From Ignavibacteriales bacterium (lineage in GTDB: Bacteria; Bacteroidota; Ignavibacteria; UBA10030): 64,000 nucleotides of DNA. The translations under genes and the position numbers were made by a program. Position 1 is the stretch's first letter, and every line of letters starts with the position of its first letter. Location of the stretch: positions 1 to 64,000 of the forward strand of contig JAPLFR010000001.1 of assembly GCA_026390575.1 (NCBI GenBank). The letters run 5' to 3'. Positions 54,776 through 64,000 of this stretch are shown here, piece after piece. The notes beneath the pieces are model-generated. The model was given only the letters and a program-made list of their open reading frames with translations. It did no database searches and was not told where the DNA came from.

Positions 54776-55792
54776 ATGAATAAAAAAATCATCCTCTTCT
54801 TATTAGCAGTATTTGCTTTCTTGCCAGGGTGCAAAAAGAGCTCAACTGCCGATATAAAAGAATGGGCACAGTTTCAGGATCAATTCTTCAAAGTTTCATT
54901 TAACTATCCTAAGGATTGGGTGGTTGTGACAGAATCGAAGAAAGTGGTCATTTCATCTTCAGCCGAAGCTGCTGAGAAATTCTTTGATCATGAGACACGT
55001 AAAGCTGATGGTATCCAGATCATTATTGCGTCTGTGCGCAGTGATTCTATGCAGGATTATACGAAATATATCAAGGACTTCAAAGACGGAAAGACGGCTG
55101 AAGGATTCACTGTTAAAGAAATTGAAGACGCCACTATTGAGGGACTTGGTGCCAAAAAGGTAATCTATACCGGTGCGTACGACGAGAAAACAAAAATCAG
55201 TACGATCTGCGCCGCCACGTTGAAAGATTCAACAATTTTTTATGTGCAATATTCTGCTTTCAACGATCTTTTTGAACCGTATAAAATCGTGTTTGATTCG
55301 GTAATGGCATCATTAAAATTACCCCAAAAAATTGTTATTGAAAAAGGCGTTGATCCTGCACTTCCAATTGCACAGACCGAACGGTATTCAGATAACAATC
55401 TCCAATTGGAATATCCAGCTAATTTTGGCGCGAGTGATATGCCAAAAAAGGGTGATGTGATATCAGCGATAAGGTTTATGGGAGTTACTAAAGTCTCGAG
55501 AAATGATTGCACAATTGACATAGATGTAAGGCCTGCTAAGAAACTTTCATTGGAAAAGGTTGTTGAACAAAACTCAAAAAAGATCAAGGCAACTTCCAAA
55601 GGTGACACAAAAATTAACGGAGAAAAATCCGTTTATTTTAACGAAATTCCTCAGAAGGGTATTGAACGCAGAACATATTTTGTCGTGAAAAACGACAAAT
55701 TTTTCAGGGTTATATTAACTTATTACGCTCCAATGAAGAAAGACTTCCTGCCTGCGTTTGAGAAAGTCATTGCTTCCATTCGCTTTAAGTAG
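54776..55792 (+). CDS. Two-domain lipoprotein (PsbP-like repeats)
   Basis: The 338-residue product has a lipobox (FLPGC, Cys19) and two similar domains of about 150 residues. Each begins with a strand-turn such as FFKVSFNYPKDWVVV and LQLEYPANFG and ends in a helix with VFDSVMASLKL or AFEKVIASIRFK, as in PsbP/DUF1795-like folds. Function not assigned. It ends the gene run that began at exbB. Confidence 0.75.
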   Translation: MNKKIILFLLAVFAFLPGCKKSSTADIKEWAQFQDQFFKVSFNYPKDWVVVTESKKVVISSSAEAAEKFFDHETRKADGIQIIIASVRSDSMQDYTKYIKDFKDGKTAEGFTVKEIEDATIEGLGAKKVIYTGAYDEKTKISTICAATLKDSTIFYVQYSAFNDLFEPYKIVFDSVMASLKLPQKIVIEKGVDPALPIAQTERYSDNNLQLEYPANFGASDMPKKGDVISAIRFMGVTKVSRNDCTIDIDVRPAKKLSLEKVVEQNSKKIKATSKGDTKINGEKSVYFNEIPQKGIERRTYFVVKNDKFFRVILTYYAPMKKDFLPAFEKVIASIRFK

Positions 55793-55815
55793 TATTATTA
55801 CACCCATCTTTTGAT

Positions 55816-55851
55816 AAGCCGAGGTCATTCACAGGCCTCGGCTTCCCTTTT
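55816..55851 (+). terminator. Rho-independent terminator
   Basis: AAGCCGAGG (55816-55824) pairs with CCTCGGCTT (55836-55844), followed by CCCTTTTG. Ends transcription from the lipoprotein gene. Confidence 0.82.
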
Positions 55852-55872
55852 GTTGAATTCGGAATTTGAATT

Positions 55873-57633
55873 TTGGATCTTGATGGTTCTAGTGCTTCAC
55901 TCCCGCACTCGGGAGTGAAGGAATATGCTACCAGCCGGCCGCGTGTTCTCGGGTGGCTCCGCAGTGCAGCAATTCTCGATGGTGACTGGGGTACAAGTGT
56001 AGCTTACGTCATGGGACTTGGATTCGCTCTTGCGGGCTATTCAAGCTTCTGGCATCTCTGTTTTATGATGGCGTTAACCACTCTCGTTGCCGTCAATTAT
56101 ATTACGATCTGTCGTCTCTATCCTCACGGCGGCGGAGTCTATAGTTCAGTATATCATCGCTCTCAATTACTTGCCGTTTTCGGTGCATTACTTCTGGCAG
56201 CAGACTATGTTGTTACCATGGCTTTATCTATACTGGATGCCTGCCATTATTTAGGTCTCGAAAATCCGGCGTTATGGGCAATAATTATTATCGGCATTCT
56301 TGGCACCATTAATTGGTACGGTCCAAAACACTCGGGTGGTTTGGCTCTCTTGATTTCCGCGTTTACACTTGCCACATTAGCAACAATAATATTTTCTTCT
56401 GCAGGGACTGCAGTCCAACAAGCGACTATTGTCAAGCCAGAGGGAGGATTATTTCATAATTGGGGCATCTTTATTGGATTCATTCTGAGTCTTTCAGGCA
56501 TAGAAGCAATTTCTAATATGACGGGTTTGATGAAAGACCCTGCCAGAGATTCGCGTCGCGCCATACTTTCTGTTCTCGCAAAAGTCATTATTGCTAATCT
56601 TCTCCTTGGACTTGCCATGCATGCAATCCATGGGTTGAATCCTGGTGATCACAAGGAAGACATGCTGCGTTTTCTTGGCGAGCATTATGTTGGCGCTTGG
56701 TTTGGGTGGTTTGTAGCTTTCTCTCTTGGCACACTTCTGATTTCGGCGGGTAACACGGCGCTCAATGGCCTGATATCCATTCAATTCTTGATGTCAATAG
56801 ATAAAGAACTTCCCTTTTCACTGCGCAAACTGAATCGTCATGGCGTTCCTATTATTCCGCTGGTAGTAACGACGATTCTGCCTATTACAGTATTGCTCGT
56901 TTTTCAGGATGTAGAGACGCTCTCTCATCTTTATGCCATCGGATTAGTGGGAGCAATGGTCATCAATCTTGGTTCGACAGCGACAGATAAATCGGTCAGT
57001 ATGAAGCCGTACGTAAAAATCTTGATGATGGTTTCAGCGGCGGTGCTCCTTTTAATCGAAATATCAATTGCTGTAAAAAAACACGAAGCAACGATTTTTG
57101 CCGGACTCATTTTATTGCTCGGCTTTGCTGCTCGCCAATTTGTAAAATGGAGATTAGCAGCCAAACAAATCCCTGCGGAGGTAGTGCAGACATTATCTGT
57201 ACCGACGCGCAAACGTCGCCGAACATCTATTCCTTCTACGAAATATCTTCTTGCACTTAAGGATGTGAATGACAAGCTGTTGAAATTCGCTCTTGATGAA
57301 GCAAAGCAACGTGGTGCATTGCTCTTTGTGTTGCGCGTCAAGGAGATTGCAGTAGGTGCATTGCCGGAACGAATAGAAATGAAAGTGAATGGTGAAGAAG
57401 AACATATTGAAACTATTTGTTCAGCCTCAGGCATAGATTATCAGATTATTTCAATCCCGAGTTATGAAGTTGGATACACCATTGCCGAACAAGCCGCTAC
57501 GTTTGGCGTTGATCGTGTCATTATGGGAGCGACCAAACGTAGTGTGTTGGAAAGCGTGCTCAGGGGCAGCGTGATGCGCTCTCTCAGCGCATTGCTGCCG
57601 GAAGAAGTACAGCTTATCATCTTCGGCGGATAA
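55873..57633 (+). CDS. APC-family permease fused to a UspA domain
   Basis: The 586-residue product has 12 membrane helices typical of amino acid/polyamine/cation permeases. A cytoplasmic universal-stress-protein domain (about 445-586) follows, with the ATP-binding loop GATKRSVLESVLRGSVMRSL. The Usp domain probably regulates transport by nucleotide. The start is uncertain: TTG at 55873 or GTG at 55915. A palindrome CACTCCCG-CACT-CGGGAGTG (55898-55917) lies between them and could hide the start. Confidence 0.85.
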   Translation: MDLDGSSASLPHSGVKEYATSRPRVLGWLRSAAILDGDWGTSVAYVMGLGFALAGYSSFWHLCFMMALTTLVAVNYITICRLYPHGGGVYSSVYHRSQLLAVFGALLLAADYVVTMALSILDACHYLGLENPALWAIIIIGILGTINWYGPKHSGGLALLISAFTLATLATIIFSSAGTAVQQATIVKPEGGLFHNWGIFIGFILSLSGIEAISNMTGLMKDPARDSRRAILSVLAKVIIANLLLGLAMHAIHGLNPGDHKEDMLRFLGEHYVGAWFGWFVAFSLGTLLISAGNTALNGLISIQFLMSIDKELPFSLRKLNRHGVPIIPLVVTTILPITVLLVFQDVETLSHLYAIGLVGAMVINLGSTATDKSVSMKPYVKILMMVSAAVLLLIEISIAVKKHEATIFAGLILLLGFAARQFVKWRLAAKQIPAEVVQTLSVPTRKRRRTSIPSTKYLLALKDVNDKLLKFALDEAKQRGALLFVLRVKEIAVGALPERIEMKVNGEEEHIETICSASGIDYQIISIPSYEVGYTIAEQAATFGVDRVIMGATKRSVLESVLRGSVMRSLSALLPEEVQLIIFGG

Positions 57634-57686
57634 TTTCCGCTCACCTTGTTTGTGATGTCCTTTACGTTCAGCATGGAGTCTCATTC

Positions 57687-59126
57687 GTGATCGAACAGAT
57701 ATCTCTTGAATGTGGAGTGGAGAAGGAACAGAATAAACTCTCTCGCCGCTTGGGACTGACTTCGGCGATTATGATCGTCATTGGGTCGGTCGTTGGTTCG
57801 GGAATTTTTCTCACTCCATCCAATGTTGCAGCGGCAGTTCAGATCCCCGGTGTGATGATCTTTGTCTGGATTCTGAGCGGACTCCTGACGCTTGCCGGCG
57901 CCATGACCAATGCAGAAATTGCCAGTCAGATTACTGATGCCGGTGGTCAGTACGTCTTTTTCCGGGTTCTCTATAATGATCTTATTGCGTTTCTCTACGG
58001 TTGGACTACTTTCATTGTGTACCAAACTGGGTCAATAGCCGCTATTGCGGTTGCGTTTGCGAAATATTTTGGTTTCTTCGTCAACCTTCCTCATTTTTCT
58101 CCATCGCTTGAAGCATGGCAGCTCCCGCTGATAGGGAATATCCATCCTTTTGCAGATATCGGATTAAAGCTCATGGCGATATCGGCCATCATGGTTCTTG
58201 CGATCATCAATTACTTTGGCGTGCACTTTGGCGGGTTTGTGCAGAATGTATTCACCTTTCTGAAAGTGGCGGCTATCGGCGGTATTGTGTTTCTGGGATT
58301 TACGTTCGGGAAGGGGAGCGTAGAACATTTCTTTCCGCTGTGGGGCAGTCCTTCTTCAGGTACTCTGATCTCAGCGATTGGTGTTGCAATGATTGCAACG
58401 CTTTGGTCATATGACGGCTGGAACAGTCTCACGTATCTTGCCGGAGAAGTGAAAGAACCCAAGAAAACTATTCCGCGAGCTTTGGTCATTGGAACGATTG
58501 CCGTTATCATTATTTATGCAGTCACAAACTTAGCGTATCTCTATGTCCTTCCAATCGAAGAGATTGCAAAATCAAATTTGGTTGCGGCAGATGTGATGGA
58601 AAGGGTCTTTCGCGGGTATGGCGGTGCGATCATTTCGTTGTGTGTGATGGTCTCGACATTCGGAACGGTGAACGGAACATCGATGACGACGGCACGCGTC
58701 TTTTTTGCGATGGCAAAAGATAAGCTCTTCTTTTCTGGATTCGGCAAAGTTCATCCGAAATATAAAACCCCGGGCAGATCACTCATGATCCAGGGCGTGT
58801 GGGCCTCGCTTCTGACATTGACTGGAACGTACGATCAGTTGTTTACGTACGTGATCTTTGCAGGTTGGATATTCTTCGCGCTTGGTGCTTTTGCAGTATT
58901 CATTATACGAAAAAAGATGCCAGACGCAAATCGAGCTTTCCGTGTGCCGGGTTACCCGTATGTTCCAATCGCATTCATCGTTGTTGCAACATGGTTTGTG
59001 GTGAATACCCTGTTGGTGCAGACTGCCGATTCATTAGTAGGTCTCCTCTTGCTTATTGTAGGAATTCCTTTCTATCTTTATTGGAAACAACAAATGAATC
59101 AAGAAGTTCTTATGAGAAAGCAATGA
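57687..59126 (+). CDS. APC-family amino acid permease
   Basis: The 479-residue product has 12 helices and the LAT/APA-type start SAIMIVIGSVVGSGIFLTPSN (residues 28-48, shown in part), then GAMTNAEIA and WSYDGWNSLTYLAGE. It transports or exchanges amino acids. The TerC-like gene overlaps its end by a 4-base ATGA. Confidence 0.9.
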   Translation: MIEQISLECGVEKEQNKLSRRLGLTSAIMIVIGSVVGSGIFLTPSNVAAAVQIPGVMIFVWILSGLLTLAGAMTNAEIASQITDAGGQYVFFRVLYNDLIAFLYGWTTFIVYQTGSIAAIAVAFAKYFGFFVNLPHFSPSLEAWQLPLIGNIHPFADIGLKLMAISAIMVLAIINYFGVHFGGFVQNVFTFLKVAAIGGIVFLGFTFGKGSVEHFFPLWGSPSSGTLISAIGVAMIATLWSYDGWNSLTYLAGEVKEPKKTIPRALVIGTIAVIIIYAVTNLAYLYVLPIEEIAKSNLVAADVMERVFRGYGGAIISLCVMVSTFGTVNGTSMTTARVFFAMAKDKLFFSGFGKVHPKYKTPGRSLMIQGVWASLLTLTGTYDQLFTYVIFAGWIFFALGAFAVFIIRKKMPDANRAFRVPGYPYVPIAFIVVATWFVVNTLLVQTADSLVGLLLLIVGIPFYLYWKQQMNQEVLMRKQ

Positions 59127-60064
59127 TAATGCATTCCATCCTTTTATGGATCGGGTTTAATGTTTTTGTTCTCATTCTCCTGACTATCGATTTGAAAGTG
59201 TTAAACCGCAAACCGCACGAGATTAGCATTAAAGAGTCTTTAATGTGGAGCGCAGGGTGGATTGCATTGTCGCTTCTTTTCAATGTTGGAGTATATTTTT
59301 GGTTTGGTCGCGAATCTGCACTGCAATTTTTTACGGGCTACTTGATTGAAAAATCTTTAAGTATTGATAATCTCTTCGTTTTTTTACTTCTTTTCTCCTA
59401 CTTCAAGGTTCCAGCAAAATACCAGCATAAAGTTCTCTTCTGGGGAATTTTGGGTGCTCTGATCATGCGCGGCGTACTGATCGTTCTTGGTGCTGCGTTA
59501 ATTACTCGTTTTCATTGGCTACTGTATATCTTCGGATTATTTCTGGTCGTTACCGGAGTCAAGATGTCGTTTCAAAAGGAAAAAAAGGAAGTGCATCCGG
59601 AACGTAATATTGTTGTTCGAATTTTTAAAAAATTCTTTCCTGTTACGGCTGGTTACCACGAAGAAAAGTTTTTTGTGAAAGCGAACGGAAAACACTATGG
59701 CACACTTCTTCTCATCGTTGTAATAGTAATAGAAACAACGGATTTGCTCTTTGCTGTTGATTCAATTCCCGCAATATTTGCCATCACGCAAGATTCGTTT
59801 ATTATCTATACATCTAACGTGTGTGCCATCCTCGGGCTGAGGGCTCTCTATTTTGCACTTGCCGGTATTATGGATCTGTTCTACTACCTTCGGCATGGAT
59901 TATCGATTGTCTTGACCTTCATAGGATTGAAGATGCTGCTCATGGGATATGTGAATATTCCGATCGGAGTGGCATTGGCGGTAGTGGGAACCGTTATAGC
60001 AATTGCAATTGCTGCTTCGGTTATTCGGACAAGAGTTCAAAAGAACAATTCGTCACAGGCATGA
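59123..60064 (+). CDS. TerC/Alx-family membrane protein
   Basis: The 313-residue product has about nine helices with family signatures SLSIDNLFVFLLLFSYF, LLIVVIVIETTDLLFAVDSIPAIFA (parts of residues 80-230) and RALYFALAGI. TerC/Alx proteins export or handle metal ions, manganese in the best-studied cases. The start is the ATG overlapping the previous stop; a second ATG six bases on (59129) is equally possible. Confidence 0.88.
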   Translation: MIMHSILLWIGFNVFVLILLTIDLKVLNRKPHEISIKESLMWSAGWIALSLLFNVGVYFWFGRESALQFFTGYLIEKSLSIDNLFVFLLLFSYFKVPAKYQHKVLFWGILGALIMRGVLIVLGAALITRFHWLLYIFGLFLVVTGVKMSFQKEKKEVHPERNIVVRIFKKFFPVTAGYHEEKFFVKANGKHYGTLLLIVVIVIETTDLLFAVDSIPAIFAITQDSFIIYTSNVCAILGLRALYFALAGIMDLFYYLRHGLSIVLTFIGLKMLLMGYVNIPIGVALAVVGTVIAIAIAASVIRTRVQKNNSSQA

Positions 60065-60480
60065 TATAGTTTTATTCGTGGAACTACCAAACGCATAGAT
60101 AGATTTATATATCTTTCCCTTCGTTGCTCATAGAGATTCCGAATTTCGTACTCCGTCATCTAATCGAATCATGGAGAATTTGTACGCGGTACTATCAATG
60201 TACAACTTCAACTTTTAGAGGGATGTTAACTAACTAAAGAGGATGGATGTTTGCGTTAGAGATCTAAGATTGGTGTGTAATGTTGTTGGGCTACGCGTTT
60301 GCATCTGTCGGTATGCAATGAATCAAAAGAAATACTGAGTTCACTGAACTCTTAACTCGAACCTTCATTCAACGATCCAAATTGATAATAATTTTGTTGA
60401 AAAATGAAAAAGGCACACAAGCTTTTAGCTGTGTGCCTTTCTGTGTTTAAAAAATGTTCGCAATAATGAAGTGGATTCCT
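60065..60480. other. Intergenic region, only a terminator seen
   Basis: No convincing gene. The right part holds the minus-strand terminator of the cold-shock gene (60404-60440); the remainder shows no clear structure. Confidence 0.6.
60404..60440 (-). terminator. Terminator of the cold-shock gene
   Basis: AAAGGCACACA (60409-60419) pairs with TGTGTGCCTTT (60430-60440); on the minus strand the stem is followed by TTTTTCATTTTT. Confidence 0.85.
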
Positions 60481-60681
60481 TTATATTTTGGAAACGTTCA
60501 CTGCTTGCAGGCCCTTCGGACCCGTTTGGACTTCGAACTGCACTTTGTCGCCGTCGTTCAGGGTCTTGTACCCATCACCAACGATCGACTTGTAATGGAC
60601 GAACACATCTTCGCCATTGGCGCGAGAAATAAATCCAAAGCCTTTAGCTCCGTTGAACCACTTGACTGTTCCTTCTTCCAT
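60481..60681 (-). CDS. cspA: Cold-shock domain protein
   Basis: The 66-residue product is a single cold-shock domain with RNP1 (KGFGFI), RNP2 (VFVHY) and [11 protein letters not shown]. It binds single-stranded nucleic acid as an RNA chaperone. AAAGGATTTG precedes the ATG. The symbol is used for the family; several paralogues are usual in a genome. Confidence 0.93.
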   Translation of the reverse strand: MEEGTVKWFNGAKGFGFISRANGEDVFVHYKSIVGDGYKTLNDGDKVQFEVQTGPKGLQAVNVSKI

Positions 60682-61393
60682 GGAACAAATCCTTTCCTAA
60701 AAAGTTACCCCGATCAACCGTCGGGTCGGTGTACGCCGCAGGTACCGGCTCTTGCGAAAAACATCAACGAACAGGTGTGCCAATTGGTGGATGTCCGATG
60801 ACAGCTTCTTACACTTGGGATGCGAAACTTTGCCCATCTAAAGATGATCGAAGCGGGTTCTCTTCTACACATGTATCCGAGAATTATCACAAAGAAGCAA
60901 GCACGGTGTACTGTTACTTGGCATAGTATTATACAGATTGTTAGGATAAGTTCCAAGTGGAAAAACAACCGCCCTGAGATATGTAACAGATATGCGCATG
61001 CCTTGTAAATACGTGTAAAACAGGGAAAGAGGATATTACCCGGCGGTGCGGCTCATTCTTGCCGTGAAATCATCACTTTATGAAGTGAAGGACTGAGGCA
61101 ACAAATGAACTTACAGCAAATCTGAAATGCATTTTCGCTGCGTACATAAGAATGTCCAAGCCGACAGAAAGACATTCTTGAGGGTATATCTATCGGATCG
61201 CATAAGATTTGTCCGCTGCTGCATAAACCAATCTCAAACAAAAATTAGCACGTAGAAGTTCCGTTGCTTCGCATTAAAATTTTCTTAAATAAGGCGAATA
61301 GATAATAAATATTTATTTACTATTGACATATTGCATAACAATCTTATATTATTAGGTAGTTATTATTAATGACGGTAATAATTAAGGATTTAA
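60682..61393. other. Long intergenic region
   Basis: The left part holds the 5' leader of the cold-shock gene, with a possible CCCCGA...TCGGG stem near 60707-60725. The right part has the promoter of the nitrogen cluster. Short reading frames between them have no good starts or recognisable products. Confidence 0.55.
61323..61350 (+). promoter_or_regulatory. Promoter of the nitrogen cluster
   Basis: TTGACA (61323-61328) and TATATT (61345-61350) are spaced by 16 bases. An imperfect AT-rich palindrome TTATTATTA...TAATAATTAA (about 61360-61387) just downstream is a candidate operator. Confidence 0.55.
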
Positions 61394-61420
61394 TCGTTTA
61401 AAAGAAAAGGAATTACCGTT

Positions 61421-61723
61421 GTAGGGAAAATCGAGGCAATTGTTCGTTCCGATAAACTTGATGAGTTTCGTGAAGCGTTTTTAAAATCAGGGATTCAAAA
61501 AATGACGGTTACGGAAGTTCGGGATTATGGAGACTCTACAGCGCATACTGAAATATATCGAAGCATTGCATTCTCAATAGATACAAAGGCTAGAGTGAAG
61601 GTAGAAATCACTGTTGCTCAAAAAAAAGTGCCTCATGCGGTTTCAATACTGAAGACAAAAGGGCAAACGGGAAAAGGAGGAGAAGATAAAATACTTATTT
61701 CGACGGTCAATGATATCAGTTAG
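61421..61723 (+). CDS. PII-like protein without a standard start codon
   Basis: The translation aligns with PII from its first residues (VGKIEAIVRSDKLDEFREAF against [19 protein letters not shown] of the second copy at 62759). The position of the initiator Met is occupied by GTA (61421), with GTT before it. The frame closes at TAA 61391. AAAAGG at 61405-61410 is well placed for a start at 61418-61421. An internal ATG (61502) would delete a quarter of the fold. The T-loop keeps Tyr46 (IYRS) but has Phe at Tyr51, and the B-loop KGQTGKGGEDK is intact. It may use a rare start or be decaying. Confidence 0.72.
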   Translation, partial: VGKIEAIVRSDKLDEFREAFLKSGIQKMTVTEVRDYGDSTAHTEIYRSIAFSIDTKARVKVEITVAQKKVPHAVSILKTKGQTGKGGEDKILISTVNDIS

Positions 61724-61994
61724 GTCTCTTCAAATGGAATCGAGAATCCGTTTGATAGATCAAGGGTGCAAGCGATAAGTCAATAAAACCACACAATGAG
61801 AGATTGTTCATGAAGAATTTTATAACTATGACAGTGTTATTTACTTCTATAAGTTTTTCAACGGGAATTCGCGCTGCCCAATTAGTCGAACCTTATCATC
61901 GATGCTGATGTAGTCCGGTTGTCGGCCGATATAACTCAGATTTTTCGTTAAAACCAATAATTCAAATAACAATTTTTAGAACAGGGATAATACT

Positions 61995-62726
61995 ATGAAG
62001 TTAGTAAAAAATATCATCTTTACGATGCTCGCGATCTTTATGATAACGAGCTCGCGTACCTATGCTACACCATCAACAATTATCTGGATTCCTTCTGTGG
62101 ATTTCCAAGGATATAAATCGTTCCATCTTGGCATTGATAATTATGCTTACGATTTTAATAGTGGAAAACCATACAGCGGTACGGCATTCCCAACAGATTT
62201 CGGTTTAACTGTCGGAGTATTGCCTGATTCCGTCGTACAAGCGGAAATTGGCTTTGATTACATGACGCCTCAATGGTCACCTTTCATGCTGAATGCCAAA
62301 GTCGGAGTCCCGGAGGGAGCGCTTACCGGTTGGTCCCCCGCGATAGCGGTAGGAGGATTTGGCTTCGGATTTCTGAAAAATGTGACGGACTATAATATTT
62401 TCTATGGAATAGTTGGAAAGACTTTTCCCGTCTTAGGACGAATTGAACTAGGATTCTTTTCTGGGAATAAGACACTGCTGGTCGATCTTTCAACCGGAAG
62501 CGCGGATAACTCTGGAGTTTTACTTTCGTGGGATAGGCAAATTCCGGAGATCAGCGAAAACCTCTGGCTTGCTGTCGATTATCAAGGTACCAAAAGCAGT
62601 TTTGGTGCATTAAGCTATGGACTTGCATGGACATTTTCAAAAAACGTGAGCGTTATCTTTGCGCGAGACGTTTTCAACGCTGATCTCCCAAGCACGTTTA
62701 CGATGCAATTAGACATCAATATATAA
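61995..62726 (+). CDS. Outer-membrane-type protein in the nitrogen cluster
   Basis: The 243-residue product has a signal peptide (IIFTMLAIFMITSSRTYA) and regularly alternating strands (FHLGIDNYAYDF, FGLTVGVLPDSVVQAEIGFDY, LSYGLAWTFSKNVSVIFARD) ending with DINI. That suggests a small barrel. It lies between two PII genes and before the ammonium transporter gene, so a link to nitrogen uptake is likely but unproven. Confidence 0.75.
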   Translation: MKLVKNIIFTMLAIFMITSSRTYATPSTIIWIPSVDFQGYKSFHLGIDNYAYDFNSGKPYSGTAFPTDFGLTVGVLPDSVVQAEIGFDYMTPQWSPFMLNAKVGVPEGALTGWSPAIAVGGFGFGFLKNVTDYNIFYGIVGKTFPVLGRIELGFFSGNKTLLVDLSTGSADNSGVLLSWDRQIPEISENLWLAVDYQGTKSSFGALSYGLAWTFSKNVSVIFARDVFNADLPSTFTMQLDINI

Positions 62727-62743
62727 TAACGACTCATTATTAA

Positions 62744-63097
<354 letters not shown>

Positions 63098-63175
63098 AGC
63101 GCTATATACTTATTCATAAAACCAAGGTGAAAGCATATGAAAATTTTTTCTAAAGTAAACGAAAGTGGAGGATCA

Positions 63176-64000
63176 ATGACCACGTATCCGAATAGTCTCC
63201 TCAAACGCTTTATCGATAATATTCACAATCCCATTCGCTGGCGCAACTCCGGCCTTCGAATGTTGGGGAAACTCATTGGAGTTGCCGCCGTGTTACTTCT
63301 CATGTGGGAACTCACTCCGGCTGTTGCAAGAGCAGGTGATGCACCTCTTCCGCAAATCGCGGTCATCAATGCAATCAATACAGTATGGGTGCTGGTCGCA
63401 GCATTTTTGGTTTTCTGTATGCAGGTCGGTTTTGAAATGCTGGAAGCCGGATTTGCCCGTTCCCGTGAAGCGGTGAACATTCTGGTGGAAGGTATTGCCG
63501 ATACTTCTATTTGCGGTGTTCTTTTTTGGGCATGGGGTTTTGCGTTTATGTTCGAACCGGGAACTCCCTGGATCGGCACAACCGGATTTTTCTTACAAGG
63601 GTTACCGGAAACATATGGATCAACGGGTGTACCAGTATTAGCGTTCTGGGTATTTCAATTCGCTTTTGCAGATACCTGCTCCACGATTACATCAGGTGCC
63701 ATGGTAGGACGTACGGGATTCATCGGAGATCTGCTCTATAGTGTCGGCGTGACCGGTTTTATCTACCCAATTATTGGCCACTGGGCATGGGGACCGGATG
63801 GTTGGTTAGCAGTGATGCAGCCTTTTGCGTTCCATGATTTTGCCGGATCAACTGTTGTCCATACAATCGGTGGTGCTATATCTCTCGTTGGAGCTTTGGT
63901 TCTTGGACCTCGTCTCGGCAGAGTATTTAAGCGTGACGGAGGCGGACCAATGCCGCCCCATGACATCATTTTAGGTGCACTCGGCGGGTTGATTCTCTGG
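63176..64000 (+). CDS. amt: Ammonium transporter (partial, cut by window end)
   Basis: The 275 codons visible encode the N-terminal part of an Amt/MEP/Rh channel: a leader of about 60 residues with a hydrophobic signal-like segment, then the first helix with NTVWVLVAAFLVFCMQVGFEMLEAG, the FADTCSTITSGAMVGR segment and AFHDFAGSTVVHTIGG with a pore histidine. The start at 63176 is preferred (GTGGAGGATCAATG). An ATG at 63137 in the same frame is possible. The gene continues beyond the window. Confidence 0.93.
   Translation, partial: MTTYPNSLLKRFIDNIHNPIRWRNSGLRMLGKLIGVAAVLLLMWELTPAVARAGDAPLPQIAVINAINTVWVLVAAFLVFCMQVGFEMLEAGFARSREAVNILVEGIADTSICGVLFWAWGFAFMFEPGTPWIGTTGFFLQGLPETYGSTGVPVLAFWVFQFAFADTCSTITSGAMVGRTGFIGDLLYSVGVTGFIYPIIGHWAWGPDGWLAVMQPFAFHDFAGSTVVHTIGGAISLVGALVLGPRLGRVFKRDGGGPMPPHDIILGALGGLILW

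Noticed and set aside
58799-59122. Upstream extension of the TerC-like gene
   Set aside because: It is a shadow of the permease gene in another frame; the TerC homology begins at 59123 or 59129.
60729-61008. Short frames in the gap between the cold-shock and PII genes
   Set aside because: Composition and starts look random; no homology or ribosome site was recognised.

Overview
The window looks like a piece of chromosome from a Gram-negative member of the Bacteroidota/Ignavibacteria side of the FCB group. The evidence is a type IX secretion (T9SS) C-terminal sorting domain of the NYPNPFNP type (gene at 244-1188), several lipoproteins and beta-barrel outer-membrane proteins, an ExbB-ExbD-ExbD-TonB operon and very long TPR proteins. 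Base composition is moderate to AT-rich. The exact lineage cannot be fixed from sequence reading alone. No tRNA, rRNA or CRISPR array was seen.

Region 1 (1 to about 18000) is an integron gene-cassette array. Seventeen long, VCR-like attC sites (about 157-200 bp when uninterrupted) and one decayed site separate 18 one-gene or two-gene cassettes, all with attC in the same orientation. No integrase or attI lies in the window; the array continues past the left edge, so a complete integron and a cluster of attC sites without integrase are both possible. Cargo is dominated by envelope proteins: a T9SS-sorted protein, lipoproteins, a beta-helix protein, membrane proteins, a membrane-anchored glutaredoxin-like protein and an alpha/beta hydrolase. 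There are also an Mrr-like nuclease, a trypsin-like protease, a P-loop protein, a HigB/HigA-type toxin-antitoxin pair on the opposite strand, and DUF3795 and DUF1801 proteins. The most unusual signal is that attC sites in the right half of the array carry families of small palindromes. They sit at recurring positions inside the attC fold, sometimes nested in one another. A 57-bp two-hairpin element lies at the identical point of the L' box in five attC sites. The sites become more interrupted and degenerate to the right, and a possible attC remnant is present at 20315-20340.

Region 2 (about 18000-34260) is stable chromosome: a CPBP protease, an SDR and a methyltransferase, a DUF2911 protein, a PIG-L deacetylase / 47-residue membrane peptide / sodium:solute symporter operon, a beta-barrel / cupredoxin / class III cyclase operon, a PhoB/PhoR-like two-component pair, and an XRE membrane regulator with a secreted Ntn amidase.

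Region 3 (34554-52080) holds a conserved 608-residue protein of unknown role, a glycosyltransferase, a NarL-type regulator, a 1217-residue TPR protein, a 460-bp unit bounded by inverted repeats with an IVS-type four-helix-bundle gene, obgE, a KinB/AlgB-like histidine kinase and sigma-54 activator, a STAS protein and the ExbB/ExbD/ExbD/TonB energiser.

Region 4 (52077-64000) holds a PstS-like lipoprotein, a TPR protein, a two-domain lipoprotein, two APC permeases (one with a C-terminal UspA domain), a TerC-family protein, a cold-shock protein and a nitrogen cluster: a PII-like gene without a standard start codon, an outer-membrane-type protein, a canonical PII and an ammonium transporter cut by the window edge.
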